From Deltaproteobacteria bacterium (lineage in GTDB: Bacteria > Myxococcota > XYA12-FULL-58-9 > JABJBS01): a DNA stretch of 44,990 bases. The notes beneath the pieces are model-generated. The model was not told where the DNA came from, did not search any database, and saw nothing but the letters and a program-made list of their open reading frames with translations. Position 1 is the first letter of the stretch. Each line of letters starts with the position of its first letter. The position numbers were made by a program, and so were the translations under genes. The stretch covers positions 1 through 44,990 of the forward strand of contig JABJBS010000319.1 in assembly GCA_018668695.1 (NCBI GenBank), in the 5' to 3' direction. Positions 7,534 through 16,492 of the stretch are shown here, in pieces.

Positions 7534-9705
7534 TTAAGCCGGTGAAACCGCCACTGTAGCAGGCCCCTGACCCGACAAAGGCAGCTCTATCTCGAAAATT
7601 ACGCGCCCAGTGATATGCCCCGCATCAGCCAAACGAAGGCTCGCACCTTGTTCTCGTAGCAGCTCTCGCGCGACAGGAAGATTTCGCCCAACCTCAGCAA
7701 GCGCCCCGGGCTCTAACAATGATTCTATCGCGCTAGCCGAAATGGGCGGGCCATTATTTTGTATGGATAAAATCCATGATGAAGCCGAAGACTTGCCGCT
7801 TAGCCAAACCGTGGGTGATTCGGTAGCCAACGTGCAGAAGCGCACGGCATTGATCAACACATGACTCATGGCATGAATGAGCATGTAGGGATTTCCTTCG
7901 ACGACTGTCGTCAAGTCACCCAAGGATTCCTCAAAATGCATCTTTTCCAAAATCTCAGGCTGCTGGTCCGCACGAACACGCCTCATGGCACCATCAATAA
8001 GGTCTCCAACCGCCAATGCCTCACGAATGGCACCATCAATTTCAGCCAAGCCCCTCATTTCAGTGACCACGTTGGCGGCAACTTGAGAACCAGAAGAAAT
8101 GATATCGAGATTTTTCCCGATGCTGTCGAAGTGGTCCTCAATTTGGTCAACCACCTGCTTGGCCTCGGGGGAGTTCTTCGCATCACCCAAGAGATTATCC
8201 AAAATACTCTTCACGTCTCTCACACTTTGCTGCGTACCATCAGCTCCCAAACTCACATAGTTCAACGGGTTATTCAGTTCATGTGCGACATTTGAGAATA
8301 TGTGAATTTTCGTTTTCAGAGCGCCATTCAACTGCTTTTCAAGCCGCGCCGACTCAAATTGAGCTTTGATTTTCTCGAGGTTGTCTTTACGGGACTTATC
8401 TACCTGCTGAAAGGACCAAGTTGACTGAGCTGCCAAGAGGTAGCTTTCCACCAATACAAAAACAGCAAACGAGTATGTCGACCAAAATTCACTGCTGCTG
8501 TAACTCTGGGTAAACAACATGTCGTTAACTGCGCCCACACCCATCGCGGCGCACCCAAACAAAGCTACCCAGGCAAAGCTGCGCCCCTTCGCCACGCAAT
8601 AACTTAGATAGATGCAGATAGTGAGGACCTGTAGACCAATGATGGGGTAATAACTTCTCAAAACGACCGACATAGCCTCAGTGGTGCCGAAAATCGAAAT
8701 GATAAAATAAGGAGTACTTACGAGCCAAGCCAGTCTCGTTAAGCGTCGATAAACTACCCCCGGAAAGACTGTGCCCACGAAACTCATAACGGCAGGCCCT
8801 GCCATCTGGAAGCTCAAAAATTCAAAGCGTATGAGTATGCTAAACATTTCATCGGTTGGGACATAACTGTAGAAGTCAATCATTCGGGAAACACTGAATT
8901 CTCGAATAAAAACCAGAACACACAAAAGAGTAAACCAAGCACTGCCTAAATCTGACGAACGCATCAAAAATCTCGCCAGATGATAAAGCGCCATCACCAG
9001 AAGAAGCCCAAGCAGACCCGCGCTGACCAGGCGGCGCACCATTAAATCACGGGTAAGCCCATCGTAGGTGCCAATGTAGAGAGGTTTCCAAACTCCTCCC
9101 CGAGCGTAGGAGAAATTAGAGACGTGAAGAACCAACCACACTTTTTCGCCAGCAAGAGTGGGCAGTTCTGAGATGCGAGGTGCCCACTGTGGAATATGTT
9201 CTGAAGGTGTCTTGCCAAGGCGCCCATTGCTCGACAGCGGGTAAACGTTATCTTTAGTCACCGCGTAGAGGGAGTATGCTGAAGAAACCTCTTCAATCAA
9301 AACACCCCATGAAGCGCCCGGCGGTTCATCCGGCAAATAGAGTTCAAGTGCGTAGGTCGCAAAACCTTCACCCGACAAACCTGTCTCGTCACCATCTGAA
9401 AATTGCCCATTCCAGATTGATGGAACTTCAATCTCAAACATCGGTGCGATTGGAGTATTTTGAAAGCTCGCCGGCTCCAGTAGTTCTTGCCAGCGGAATA
9501 ACCATTTCCCGTCGAGCCTTAAAACCTTAGCGCTACGTAAATCATCGTTGGCGCGTAAGTCGAGCTTCCCGTCACGTGAATTCTCACCTTGAATCACTGG
9601 CTGACAACCCGCGAGTACAAACAACACGAATATCACCGCTAAGATATGCAAAGGTGTGGACCACTTTCCACGGAGCTGACGGTGCTGCAAGCGTGAGACA
9701 AACAT
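7534..9705 (-). CDS. 7TM-DISM-type sensor histidine kinase with degenerate ATPase lid
   Basis: A 723-residue membrane sensor. The N-terminus has a hydrophobic helix ending in FVLAGCQ, so it could be a lipoprotein or a signal anchor. Then comes a periplasmic sugar-binding-like domain (LDGKWLFRWQELL to about 215) as in 7TMR-DISM extracellular regions, seven hydrophobic segments (about 225-425), a coiled-coil linker, and a HisKA H-box NVAHELNNPLNYV with the phosphorylated His at about 475. The ATPase domain keeps an N-box (HVLINAVRF). The G1 box reads NNGPPIS instead of DxGxG, and the G2 box is replaced by VGRNLPVAREL. It may bind ATP poorly or use another mode. No response regulator gene is adjacent. 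It diverges from the LemA operon with a 126-base gap. Confidence 0.85.
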   Translation of the reverse strand: MFVSRLQHRQLRGKWSTPLHILAVIFVLFVLAGCQPVIQGENSRDGKLDLRANDDLRSAKVLRLDGKWLFRWQELLEPASFQNTPIAPMFEIEVPSIWNGQFSDGDETGLSGEGFATYALELYLPDEPPGASWGVLIEEVSSAYSLYAVTKDNVYPLSSNGRLGKTPSEHIPQWAPRISELPTLAGEKVWLVLHVSNFSYARGGVWKPLYIGTYDGLTRDLMVRRLVSAGLLGLLLVMALYHLARFLMRSSDLGSAWFTLLCVLVFIREFSVSRMIDFYSYVPTDEMFSILIRFEFLSFQMAGPAVMSFVGTVFPGVVYRRLTRLAWLVSTPYFIISIFGTTEAMSVVLRSYYPIIGLQVLTICIYLSYCVAKGRSFAWVALFGCAAMGVGAVNDMLFTQSYSSSEFWSTYSFAVFVLVESYLLAAQSTWSFQQVDKSRKDNLEKIKAQFESARLEKQLNGALKTKIHIFSNVAHELNNPLNYVSLGADGTQQSVRDVKSILDNLLGDAKNSPEAKQVVDQIEDHFDSIGKNLDIISSGSQVAANVVTEMRGLAEIDGAIREALAVGDLIDGAMRRVRADQQPEILEKMHFEESLGDLTTVVEGNPYMLIHAMSHVLINAVRFCTLATESPTVWLSGKSSASSWILSIQNNGPPISASAIESLLEPGALAEVGRNLPVARELLREQGASLRLADAGHITGRVIFEIELPLSGQGPATVAVSPA

Positions 9706-9774
9706 TTACCTAATAAAATCAGGATGTTGCACCCAGGTCCAGTCCGAAAACACAGAATAAAGAAGAACTTGAGT

Positions 9775-9802
9775 TTGACGTCCGACAATTTTTCCCTATC
9801 TT
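9775..9802 (+). promoter_or_regulatory. candidate sigma-70-type promoter of the LemA-TPM operon
   Basis: TTGACG at 9775-9780 and TATCTT at 9797-9802 are separated by 16 bases. They point toward the LemA start at 9832, about 30 bases further on, and a good AAGGAG ribosome site lies between. Prediction from consensus only. Confidence 0.35.
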
Positions 9803-9831
9803 GTGAACCCACTGCGACTTCCAAGGAGAAT

Positions 9832-10407
9832 ATGACGATGAAATGGTTAGCCTTTACCCTGATTGCATGCACACTTCCCGCTTGCGGCTACAACGAAGTC
9901 ATTGAACGAGACGAGGATGTCAAAGCAGCTTGGTCTGAAGTAGAGAACCAATACAAACGAAGAGCCGACCTGATTCCCAACGTGGTTAAAACCGTGAAAG
10001 GCGCGGCAGACTTTGAAAAAGAAACGCTCCAAGGTGTCGTCGAAGCACGTTCCAAAGTGTCGCAGATCAACGTCGACTCTTCCATCATCGATGACCCGGC
10101 TAAAATGCAAGCATTCGAAAAAGCGCAAACCGGACTAAGCGGTGCACTCTCGAAGCTCATGATGGTGGTTGAACGCTATCCTGAACTCAAGGCCACGCAG
10201 TCTTTTCGAGACCTCCAAGTTCAACTCGAAGGAACAGAAAATAGAATTGCCGTAGCACGCAAACGCTATATTGAATCTGTTGCTGCCTACAACAAAGTCG
10301 TCCTGCTTTTCCCTTCTAGTATCGGCGCAAGCATGCGCGGCAAAGAGACTCGCGAAAACCTAAAAGGTAAAGCTGAGGATGCTGAAGCTCCAAAGGTAGA
10401 GTTCTAA
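9832..10407 (+). CDS. LemA family lipoprotein
   Basis: A 191-residue LemA-type protein. LemA proteins are inner-membrane or envelope helical proteins often linked to envelope stress and protease control. The ATG at 9832 has an AAGGAG upstream. A short signal ends in the lipobox LPAC, so this version is probably a lipoprotein. The family core is clear: DVKAAWSEVENQYKRRADLIPN, VVKTVKG, then EARSKV, and later YPELKATQSF and ENRIAVARKRYIESVAAYN. It is the first gene of a three-gene operon with two TPM-domain proteins, the arrangement commonly seen for LemA/YgcG. The next gene begins three bases after the stop. Confidence 0.92.
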   Translation: MTMKWLAFTLIACTLPACGYNEVIERDEDVKAAWSEVENQYKRRADLIPNVVKTVKGAADFEKETLQGVVEARSKVSQINVDSSIIDDPAKMQAFEKAQTGLSGALSKLMMVVERYPELKATQSFRDLQVQLEGTENRIAVARKRYIESVAAYNKVVLLFPSSIGASMRGKETRENLKGKAEDAEAPKVEF

Positions 10408-10410
10408 TCT

Positions 10411-11028
10411 ATGACCGTTCTCACTCAAAAAGACCAAGAGGCCATCAGCGCAACCATTGCCGACGTAGAATCCAAAACTGCGGGTGAAGTGGTGGTTGCG
10501 GTTGTTGGCCAAAGCGATGATTACGCCGCTATCCGTTACACCACAGCAGCCCTTCTCACGGTGGCATCCGCTTTATTCCTTCGGCATGCTCCCATCGCTT
10601 GGGTGAGCGAATTACTGATCCCTCTCCAGATACCGATTTTCTTTCTTTGGCTGCAAGTCACCAAGGTCCCCGCTCTCACCCGGTTCCTTGCAAAAAATGC
10701 CAGCCCAGAGCGGGTTCGTGAGCGTGCCATGCGCATGTTCATCGAACGCAGTATTCACAATACCCGTGACCAATGCGGCCTCTTGCTCATGCTTTCCGAA
10801 GTTGAACAACAAGTGGTGATTCTTGGAGACGCTGGTATTCATGAAAAGATTGGTGACCCCGGATGGGAAGCTTATGTGGACCGCATCGTCAAAGGTTTCA
10901 AAAGCGGTCAAGCCGCTTCTGCGATTGTGGAAATCCTTCAAGAGCTCGGCGACACACTGGCAACCCATTTTCCTCCCCGCGACGACGACACCAATGAACT
11001 CTCCAACGAGGTGGTGGTGCAACCATGA
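10411..11028 (+). CDS. TPM-domain membrane protein (first of two)
   Basis: A 205-residue protein with a TPM (TLP18.3/Psb32/MOLO-1) domain, PF04536. The domain is split by an inserted hydrophobic hairpin: the N-terminal strand-helix part (AISATIADVESKTAGEVVVAVVG), two membrane segments at about 42-60 and 65-88, then the rest (NTRDQCGLLLMLSEVEQQVVILGDAGI ... WEAYVDRIVKGFKSGQAASAI). TPM domains act in photosystem repair and envelope maintenance elsewhere; the biochemical role here is unknown. It starts three bases after LemA and its stop overlaps the next ATG by four bases, so the three genes are surely co-translated. Confidence 0.85.
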   Translation: MTVLTQKDQEAISATIADVESKTAGEVVVAVVGQSDDYAAIRYTTAALLTVASALFLRHAPIAWVSELLIPLQIPIFFLWLQVTKVPALTRFLAKNASPERVRERAMRMFIERSIHNTRDQCGLLLMLSEVEQQVVILGDAGIHEKIGDPGWEAYVDRIVKGFKSGQAASAIVEILQELGDTLATHFPPRDDDTNELSNEVVVQP

Positions 11029-11756
11029 AAGCACTGAGTTCATTTATTCTAGTATTCGCGCTAACCTTTCCTGCTCTGGCCTTAGAGGTGCCTCCACTTA
11101 CCTCACGGGTTACAGACCAAGTGGGTATTCTCGGCAACTCCAAGGCTCAGCTGGAGCAAATGCTCAAGGCGCACGAGACTTCTACCGGGCAGCAGTTTGC
11201 CCTCTTGGTGATCCCAACACTTGCTGGGGATTCGCTGGAGGATTTCTCCATCCGTGTGGTGGACAAGTGGAAACTCGGTCAAAAAGATAAAGACAACGGA
11301 CTGCTCTTGCTTGTCGTACACCAAGACCGAAAAATTCGTTTCGAAGTGGGTTATGGCCTTGAAGGAGATATTCCTGATGCCCTCGCCGGCCGCATTATCT
11401 CAACCGTCATGGGCCCGTCATTTCGGGCAGGGAAATTCGGTGAAGGAATCTTAGAAGCCTTCAAACTTGTGATTCAAGCCGGAGCTGGTGAAAAAGTCGA
11501 ATTCGCAGCTCCCCCACCCGCAGGGAAAACAAACCCAAACACGCATTCAACTTCGAAAGACATCGAAGAGATGACCTGGGTCGATTGGGTTATCGTCTTG
11601 TTCATGATCTTCCTCTTCATCGCCGGCCGAGGGCGAGGCGGCTATTCAACGCGTGGGGGCTTCTCCAGTGGAGGCTTCTCCAGCGGAGGTGGAGGTGGAG
11701 GTTTCTCCGGTGGTGGCGGTAGCTTTGGCGGCGGAGGTGCCTCCGGGGGCTGGTGA
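11025..11756 (+). CDS. YgcG-like TPM-domain protein with Gly-rich tail (second of two)
   Basis: A 243-residue exported protein. A signal peptide ends near ALALEVP. The TPM domain spans about 22-145, with the typical DQVGILGNSKAQLEQML beginning and the DNGLLLLVVHQDRKIRFEVGYGLEG core followed by AGRIISTVM. A single membrane helix (WVIVLFMIFLFIAG, about 186-202) precedes a tail of more than 30 residues made of Gly, Ser and Phe, as in YgcG proteins. It is the last gene of the LemA operon. It faces the convergent endolysin-like gene with only 11 bases between the stops and no obvious terminator. Confidence 0.9.
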   Translation: MKALSSFILVFALTFPALALEVPPLTSRVTDQVGILGNSKAQLEQMLKAHETSTGQQFALLVIPTLAGDSLEDFSIRVVDKWKLGQKDKDNGLLLLVVHQDRKIRFEVGYGLEGDIPDALAGRIISTVMGPSFRAGKFGEGILEAFKLVIQAGAGEKVEFAAPPPAGKTNPNTHSTSKDIEEMTWVDWVIVLFMIFLFIAGRGRGGYSTRGGFSSGGFSSGGGGGGFSGGGGSFGGGGASGGW

Positions 11757-11767
11757 CCGCGCTTAGC

Positions 11768-13144
11768 TTAGCTGGCCCAAGCACTCAAAGAAGTCTGACG
11801 GCTTCGCGCCAAATCATTTAGATTCAACCCATACTGCTCGGCCATTTCTTTGGCTGCGACCCAAGTGCCGCCGCCCCGGCGGTAACAAAAATTAATGAAG
11901 TCTTGAGCAGTTTCAACTTCAGGGTGATTCTCCATAAACACCGCTACTGGATGTTCTGGCTCGGGTTCAGGAGTTGGTTGCGTCAATCCATCAAGAGCTC
12001 CGGCAGTCTGCGGCCCAACCCGGCCATCTACGCTCAACTGCTGGTGAGTTTGGAATGCCATGACCGCCAACTGAGTCTGACGGCCAAAAACACCATCGAC
12101 CGCAACTCGGTAACCCATGCTCTGCAACTTCTCCTGCACCAGCCGCACCGCTGGACCTCGAACTCCATCACGCAGGGTGTTATTTCCGGTCAGGACTTGG
12201 TTCCACGATTCGGAGTCACCTTGAGAAGGCGTCCACTGAACTTCTTCGGTTGAGCCTTCAGTGCTTACCAATAACGCCATAACCCCTGGGCGCTGGTCCC
12301 ATGAGCTTGAATCAAAAACACCATCCGCCACGTAGCGCCCGCCCTTGTAAACATCGGTACCGGCATAAACATAGGGGCTTGTTAACCCACGGTAGTGATA
12401 ACCCAGGCCATTGTACGCTTCTGCGAAAGTCGCCAGAGACGCTTTATCGGTGGTTCCTGCATGCATACCCAGCTCGTCCCGCAACCACGATTTCGAATTT
12501 AAGGCATGAACGGCAGCGTCCTCCCACTGATAAAAAACGGGGATATCACTGGGGTGATGAATCGCTGGCTGCCCCAGCGGATCACCTTGATGTAAATAGG
12601 TATCAAATCGGCTGGAACTCTCTCGATAATGAAGCGCTGCGATTAGAGCGGCCGGCACGCCCGTTTGCTCTGCAACGGCTTGATAACGGTGCTGATGGTT
12701 GGCCCAGGTGTCTTGAAAAGAGCGTACTCCAACATCATAGGATCCCCCAGTAGAGAGCCTAATGTTGGCCGCATCGGTTTGGTGATTTCGATACACCGAG
12801 CCATAAGGTTCCTGAGGGACTCCTACGGATGCTGCTCGCTCGGCCGGCGTCGCGTCCCGAACTGCAGCATCAAGTGACTCAACAATTCGGCCCAAGGCAG
12901 TGGCCTCTCCTCCCTGTGAAACCCGAATCGACTGTGAGGAACCATTGTTGTCGTATTGATCTAAGTTTTTAAAAAACCCGGCCCATTCAGCGGCTCCAGA
13001 AACACTGCCATCTTTATTTAAATCAGCAGAGCTTATCTTCTCCCGCACATGACTCGGGAAATTGGGATGGTCCGCTAAGGGCTCCAAATCCAAACTCTTA
13101 TTCTTAAACCGTTCGATGAACCCAATTTTTGATAAATTCGACAT
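11768..13144 (-). CDS. endolysin-like lysozyme-fold protein with EF-hand and PG_binding_1 domain
   Basis: A 458-residue protein with no obvious signal peptide. The ATG at 13144 has AGGGG seven bases upstream, which favours it over an ATG at 13171. Near residue 40 there is an EF-hand-like loop, DLNKDGSVSGAAEW. The middle (about 160-285) resembles phage and secreted lysozyme-like hydrolases: VPAALIAALHYRESSSRFDTYL, with the likely catalytic Glu in YRES, then HQGDPLG. A peptidoglycan-binding repeat follows (VRLVQEKLQSMGYRVAVDGVFGRQTQ, about 335-390). A short C-terminal helical region ends it. It probably cleaves or binds cell wall. There are no other phage genes nearby, so it is a chromosomal copy; how it leaves the cell is unknown. 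Confidence 0.8.
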   Translation of the reverse strand: MSNLSKIGFIERFKNKSLDLEPLADHPNFPSHVREKISSADLNKDGSVSGAAEWAGFFKNLDQYDNNGSSQSIRVSQGGEATALGRIVESLDAAVRDATPAERAASVGVPQEPYGSVYRNHQTDAANIRLSTGGSYDVGVRSFQDTWANHQHRYQAVAEQTGVPAALIAALHYRESSSRFDTYLHQGDPLGQPAIHHPSDIPVFYQWEDAAVHALNSKSWLRDELGMHAGTTDKASLATFAEAYNGLGYHYRGLTSPYVYAGTDVYKGGRYVADGVFDSSSWDQRPGVMALLVSTEGSTEEVQWTPSQGDSESWNQVLTGNNTLRDGVRGPAVRLVQEKLQSMGYRVAVDGVFGRQTQLAVMAFQTHQQLSVDGRVGPQTAGALDGLTQPTPEPEPEHPVAVFMENHPEVETAQDFINFCYRRGGGTWVAAKEMAEQYGLNLNDLARSRQTSLSAWAS

Positions 13145-13244
13145 TCGTTTCCCCTGTGCATCTCGCCCCATTAGGACCTATACAGAAGGAAGTAGCCTCG
13201 GTTATTTTAGGTGAAACCTTAGAACCCAATGTCGGAAAAAGAAG

Positions 13245-13778
13245 ATGCACTCGATACTCAGAAAACCCATCTATATAACTTTACTGGGAATTCTCCTCTA
13301 TTGCCCGCCCTCGCTGGCACAGGGATCTCTTCAGGCTGAACGGGCAGGCTTTCATTTCCAGATTGCTTTAGGCTGGGGAGTCGGTCCCGATAGCAATGGG
13401 CTATTTCAAAACATGGAGATTGGTGGAACTTTTGAGAACGGCTGGACCCTCGCCTACAACCACGTCTTCATTCAGAATAAAGGGTTTGCTCAACCCGAAG
13501 GCGGTCCCGACTTGGTCGGTGGACATCTGCTCTTACTTAAGATTCCCGCAACCGACCACTGGGTGCTGAAGATTGGTGCCGGTCCTGGCGGTATTCATAT
13601 TCAGGATGACGGAATCGAAGCAGAGATAGGGCTCGGTGTAACCTACGGGGTAGATTATCATATTCTTATCACGCCCTCTTCCGGGATCACATTTGGCTTA
13701 ACAGGCTTGCATGCCCTGATCAGCCGACGAAGGCATTTTTTCGGAGCTGCTTTATCGCTGGGCTACACTTGGTTCTAA
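13245..13778 (+). CDS. hypothetical secreted, probably outer-membrane beta-barrel protein
   Basis: A 177-residue protein with a signal peptide (IYITLLGILLYCPPSLAQG). The mature part alternates polar and aromatic residues in strand-like stretches with Gly turns (FHFQIALGWGVGP, GWTLAYNHVFI, HWVLKIGAGPGGIH) and ends in a terminal aromatic, LSLGYTWF, as outer-membrane barrels often do. About eight strands would fit. No close family is recognised. It diverges from the endolysin-like gene and converges on the next gene, overlapping it by four bases at the stops. Confidence 0.65.
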   Translation: MHSILRKPIYITLLGILLYCPPSLAQGSLQAERAGFHFQIALGWGVGPDSNGLFQNMEIGGTFENGWTLAYNHVFIQNKGFAQPEGGPDLVGGHLLLLKIPATDHWVLKIGAGPGGIHIQDDGIEAEIGLGVTYGVDYHILITPSSGITFGLTGLHALISRRRHFFGAALSLGYTWF

Positions 13779-14527
13779 GCGTTTTGAACAACTCGAGAAG
13801 GAATGTTCAAAGACTGCGCAGCAGCCACCCTCGCCTCGCCATAACGTTTCTCAAATTGACACAAGCCATCTACTTCCCACGACACGACAGGGATATCGCC
13901 TGCTTGTGACAAGGCCTCATGGAGTAAACGTTCCTCATCCGGCTCCCGTGAAAAGACAAAAGGGTTGCGGATTTCACCAGGTTTGAGCTGCCTATATTTT
14001 TCGTCGTTCTCTGCAATCAAGGCTTCGAGTTCACGGCGCCTCTTTTGGAGATAAAGCAAGAAGACCCAATCAAATGGGCCGGTCTCTTGCCGCACCTGAA
14101 CATCTTCTTTCACCCAACGGCACCAGTCGAAGCCAAGGGTAAAGTCATGCACGTAACGAAATGCCAGAATCGAATGGCGACCAAATCCGCGCTGTAAGTC
14201 AACGACCATGGCCGTCATCAAACGAATTTGCCGGGGAGAACCCGCTCGGGTAAGTGCTCCCGCCAGATAATCTAAGTCCCAAAAAATATTATCTGGGAAA
14301 TTGGCCAGAATAGACTCCGCAATTTCATCAAGGCCATCGACAAAGGCTTCAAGTGCGTCGGGATCAGGCAACCGGGGTGCCAAAAGGTCTAGAAGAGCTG
14401 GCAATGTGGTTGGTGTTTCGCGTGTTGGGCTCAAGCTTAAATAGGTCTGAGCCTTATCCTCAACCCGCAGCTGAACGTAGCTCAGGCGGTCACGGTGCTT
14501 CTGGATGGCTGCAGTTGGGGAGATCAT
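13775..14527 (-). CDS. hypothetical protein downstream of the first UbiA gene
   Basis: A 250-residue soluble protein I do not recognise. It is mostly helical, with conserved-looking aromatic and acidic stretches (NFPDNIFWDLDYLAGALTRAG, RHSILAFRYVHDFTLGFDWC) and a charged helix LQKRRRELEALIAENDEKYR. There is no signal peptide or membrane segment. The ATG at 14527 lies ten bases after the UbiA stop; a start further upstream would overlap UbiA. The close spacing suggests co-expression with the prenyltransferase, perhaps as an accessory protein, but the sequence gives no direct hint. Confidence 0.65.
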   Translation of the reverse strand: MISPTAAIQKHRDRLSYVQLRVEDKAQTYLSLSPTRETPTTLPALLDLLAPRLPDPDALEAFVDGLDEIAESILANFPDNIFWDLDYLAGALTRAGSPRQIRLMTAMVVDLQRGFGRHSILAFRYVHDFTLGFDWCRWVKEDVQVRQETGPFDWVFLLYLQKRRRELEALIAENDEKYRQLKPGEIRNPFVFSREPDEERLLHEALSQAGDIPVVSWEVDGLCQFEKRYGEARVAAAQSLNIPSRVVQNA

Positions 14528-14537
14528 AATCAGCTCT

Positions 14538-15476
14538 CTAACCCAGGTAAGCAAGAACCCCAAGGGTCAGCCCAAAGATAGTTCCGCCCCACCATATCGC
14601 GCGATGCAACATCAACTTGAAAATCTTCTGAGCCCCAAAAGCATTGGTCAGAGCTTCACCGCTTGCCTGACTCATCCGTCGATGGAAATAGAACGCAACC
14701 AAGCCGGCCAAGAGTGCAGGCACCCGTAATTCCGGATATCCCACTGCCATTGCCAGCCAAACCGTGGTTCCAAGAACCAATGTTCGACCTACCCAGCGCC
14801 TAATCGGAGAATTACCGAACATGGTTGTAAATGTTCGCTTTCCACCTGCTCGGTCACTTTCTTCGTCGGCAAGCCCACTTGCCAAAGCGCTCGAGAGCGC
14901 CATCAATGTAAATCCGCCCAAAATCCAAGTGTAGCTTGGCGCCCAAAAGACGCCGCCAACAGCATATGCGTTGAGCCAAGGCAGCACCACGCCCACACCC
15001 AACATTTCGATGAACTCGCCGCCTCCGCGATAATTGAACTTAAACGGGCCGAAAGTGTAGGCGCCAAACATCACGAGACCACCCAATCCAACCACCGCGA
15101 TCCCGGGACGGCTTACCCATGCCTCAAAGATAAAACCGCTCACTCCCGCCAAAAGACCTGCGGCCAGACCGACACGTAAAAGAGCCGCGGCTGGTAAAAT
15201 TCCATCTGGAATCGTTTTTGGAGAGCAGCCATTAGGGAACATTTGGCGCTTGATGGCGTCAACTTTGCGATCGCCCCAGTCATTGAGCAAAACGATGAAA
15301 ACGAGGTCTAGAACAGTGTAAAAAGCCCCGAAAGCCATGCCTGCCAGCGAAATATCGGTGCCCACCCAGAGGCCCAGACCCTGACCCAGAATCATCGGGA
15401 CCAAAAGCTTTGCCCAACTCATCGGTTTCAGGGCATAAATCCATCGGTCAAAGGTTGATTGCACTGTTAAATCCAT
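14538..15476 (-). CDS. UbiA-superfamily prenyltransferase (copy 1)
   Basis: A 312-residue polytopic membrane enzyme that transfers a prenyl chain from a diphosphate donor to a lipid or aromatic acceptor. The first Asp-rich motif NDWGDRKVD is at about 65-73. The second, DEESDRAGGKRT, starts at about 204 and keeps both Asp residues, so magnesium-diphosphate binding is intact. About eight hydrophobic segments are seen. It diverges from the ABC transporter operon with 65 bases between the starts. A second, clearly different UbiA lies on the other side of that transporter. The acceptor cannot be told: quinone, haem-type, carotenoid or other isoprenoid are all possible. Confidence 0.88.
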   Translation of the reverse strand: MDLTVQSTFDRWIYALKPMSWAKLLVPMILGQGLGLWVGTDISLAGMAFGAFYTVLDLVFIVLLNDWGDRKVDAIKRQMFPNGCSPKTIPDGILPAAALLRVGLAAGLLAGVSGFIFEAWVSRPGIAVVGLGGLVMFGAYTFGPFKFNYRGGGEFIEMLGVGVVLPWLNAYAVGGVFWAPSYTWILGGFTLMALSSALASGLADEESDRAGGKRTFTTMFGNSPIRRWVGRTLVLGTTVWLAMAVGYPELRVPALLAGLVAFYFHRRMSQASGEALTNAFGAQKIFKLMLHRAIWWGGTIFGLTLGVLAYLG

Positions 15477-15541
15477 GGCACCTGATGCCTGTAGGGAAAC
15501 ATTTCAAGAGCACCCACTTCTGTAATATATATGAGGTACTC

Positions 15542-16492
15542 ATGGGTAACTTATCGAGGGAATACAACGGGAGCCATCTAGCAGGCAACGACCTAAGTAA
15601 GGCGTTCGGTAAAATTCGAGCGGTTCAGGGTGTTAGCCTTCAATTGCCCCCCGGCGAAGTGACCGTTCTCTTAGGGCTCAACGGAGCGGGCAAATCCACT
15701 CTGCTGAACATGCTCTCGGGTTCCATCAAACCTGACGCAGGTCAGGTGTGCATCGGTGAAGCACCGCTCAAACCAACCATGGTTGGTCTGTGCCCGCAAG
15801 GCGTCACGCTCTGGCCAGATCTAACTCCTCGAGAACAACTCGAAATGATGGGCGAATGTTACAACCTTAAACCCGATGTTCTTCAAAAGCGTATCAACCA
15901 CCTTCTGGAACGCTTAAAAATTAAGAGCCTACAAAATCGCCAAGCAGGAACACTTTCGGGCGGTATGCAGCAGCGAGTAAACGTTGCCCTGGCCCTTATC
16001 CACGACCCATCCGTGGTGATTCTCGATGAACCGATGCAGGGCTTGGATCCAGAGAGTCGACGGCTACTTCGCGAGCTGATTCATGACATTGCGCAGACCC
16101 GGCAGGCGGTCGTCGTGGTTTCTACCCATGACATTGATGAAGCTGAGCAAATGGCCGACAGAGTTGCCATCATGCACGAAGGAAGACTCCTCGTTCTTGA
16201 AACAAAGGATGAGTTAAAACAGCAACGAGAGGCTGCTGGCGTTATCCGTATACGAATCCCATTGGAAGAGCAGCACGCAGCTCTCCAGGATGCATGCCAA
16301 GCCCACAAACTCGCCTATGAAATGGATAAGACCACGTTTATCATTCGTAGCTCACAAACAGATGCAACAACTCGTTGGCTGCTGGATACGACCAAAGAAC
16401 TAAAGATTAAGACCTCCGGACTAAGTGTTTCCGAATCATCTCTCGAAGATATTCTCTTCGAATGGGCCCAAAGCTCGGAGGCTCAACCATGA
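15542..16492 (+). CDS. ABC transporter ATP-binding protein (ABC-2 type)
   Basis: A 316-residue cytoplasmic ATPase. The ATG at 15542 has GAGG five bases upstream; an earlier frame extension lacks support. All motifs are intact: Walker A GLNGAGKST (about 45-53), the signature LSGGMQQRV, Walker B VVILDEPMQGLDP and the His switch in VVSTHD. The C-terminal 90 residues form the small extension domain seen in drug and sodium exporters of the CcmA/NatA type. The next gene, its permease, starts within the stop codon (ATGA). It likely exports a lipid-like or isoprenoid compound, given the neighbouring prenyltransferases; that substrate is inference. Confidence 0.93.
   Translation: MGNLSREYNGSHLAGNDLSKAFGKIRAVQGVSLQLPPGEVTVLLGLNGAGKSTLLNMLSGSIKPDAGQVCIGEAPLKPTMVGLCPQGVTLWPDLTPREQLEMMGECYNLKPDVLQKRINHLLERLKIKSLQNRQAGTLSGGMQQRVNVALALIHDPSVVILDEPMQGLDPESRRLLRELIHDIAQTRQAVVVVSTHDIDEAEQMADRVAIMHEGRLLVLETKDELKQQREAAGVIRIRIPLEEQHAALQDACQAHKLAYEMDKTTFIIRSSQTDATTRWLLDTTKELKIKTSGLSVSESSLEDILFEWAQSSEAQP

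Noticed and set aside
11768-13144. Prophage remnant
   Set aside because: Only one endolysin-like gene is present. No structural, integrase or attachment-site sequence was seen on either side.
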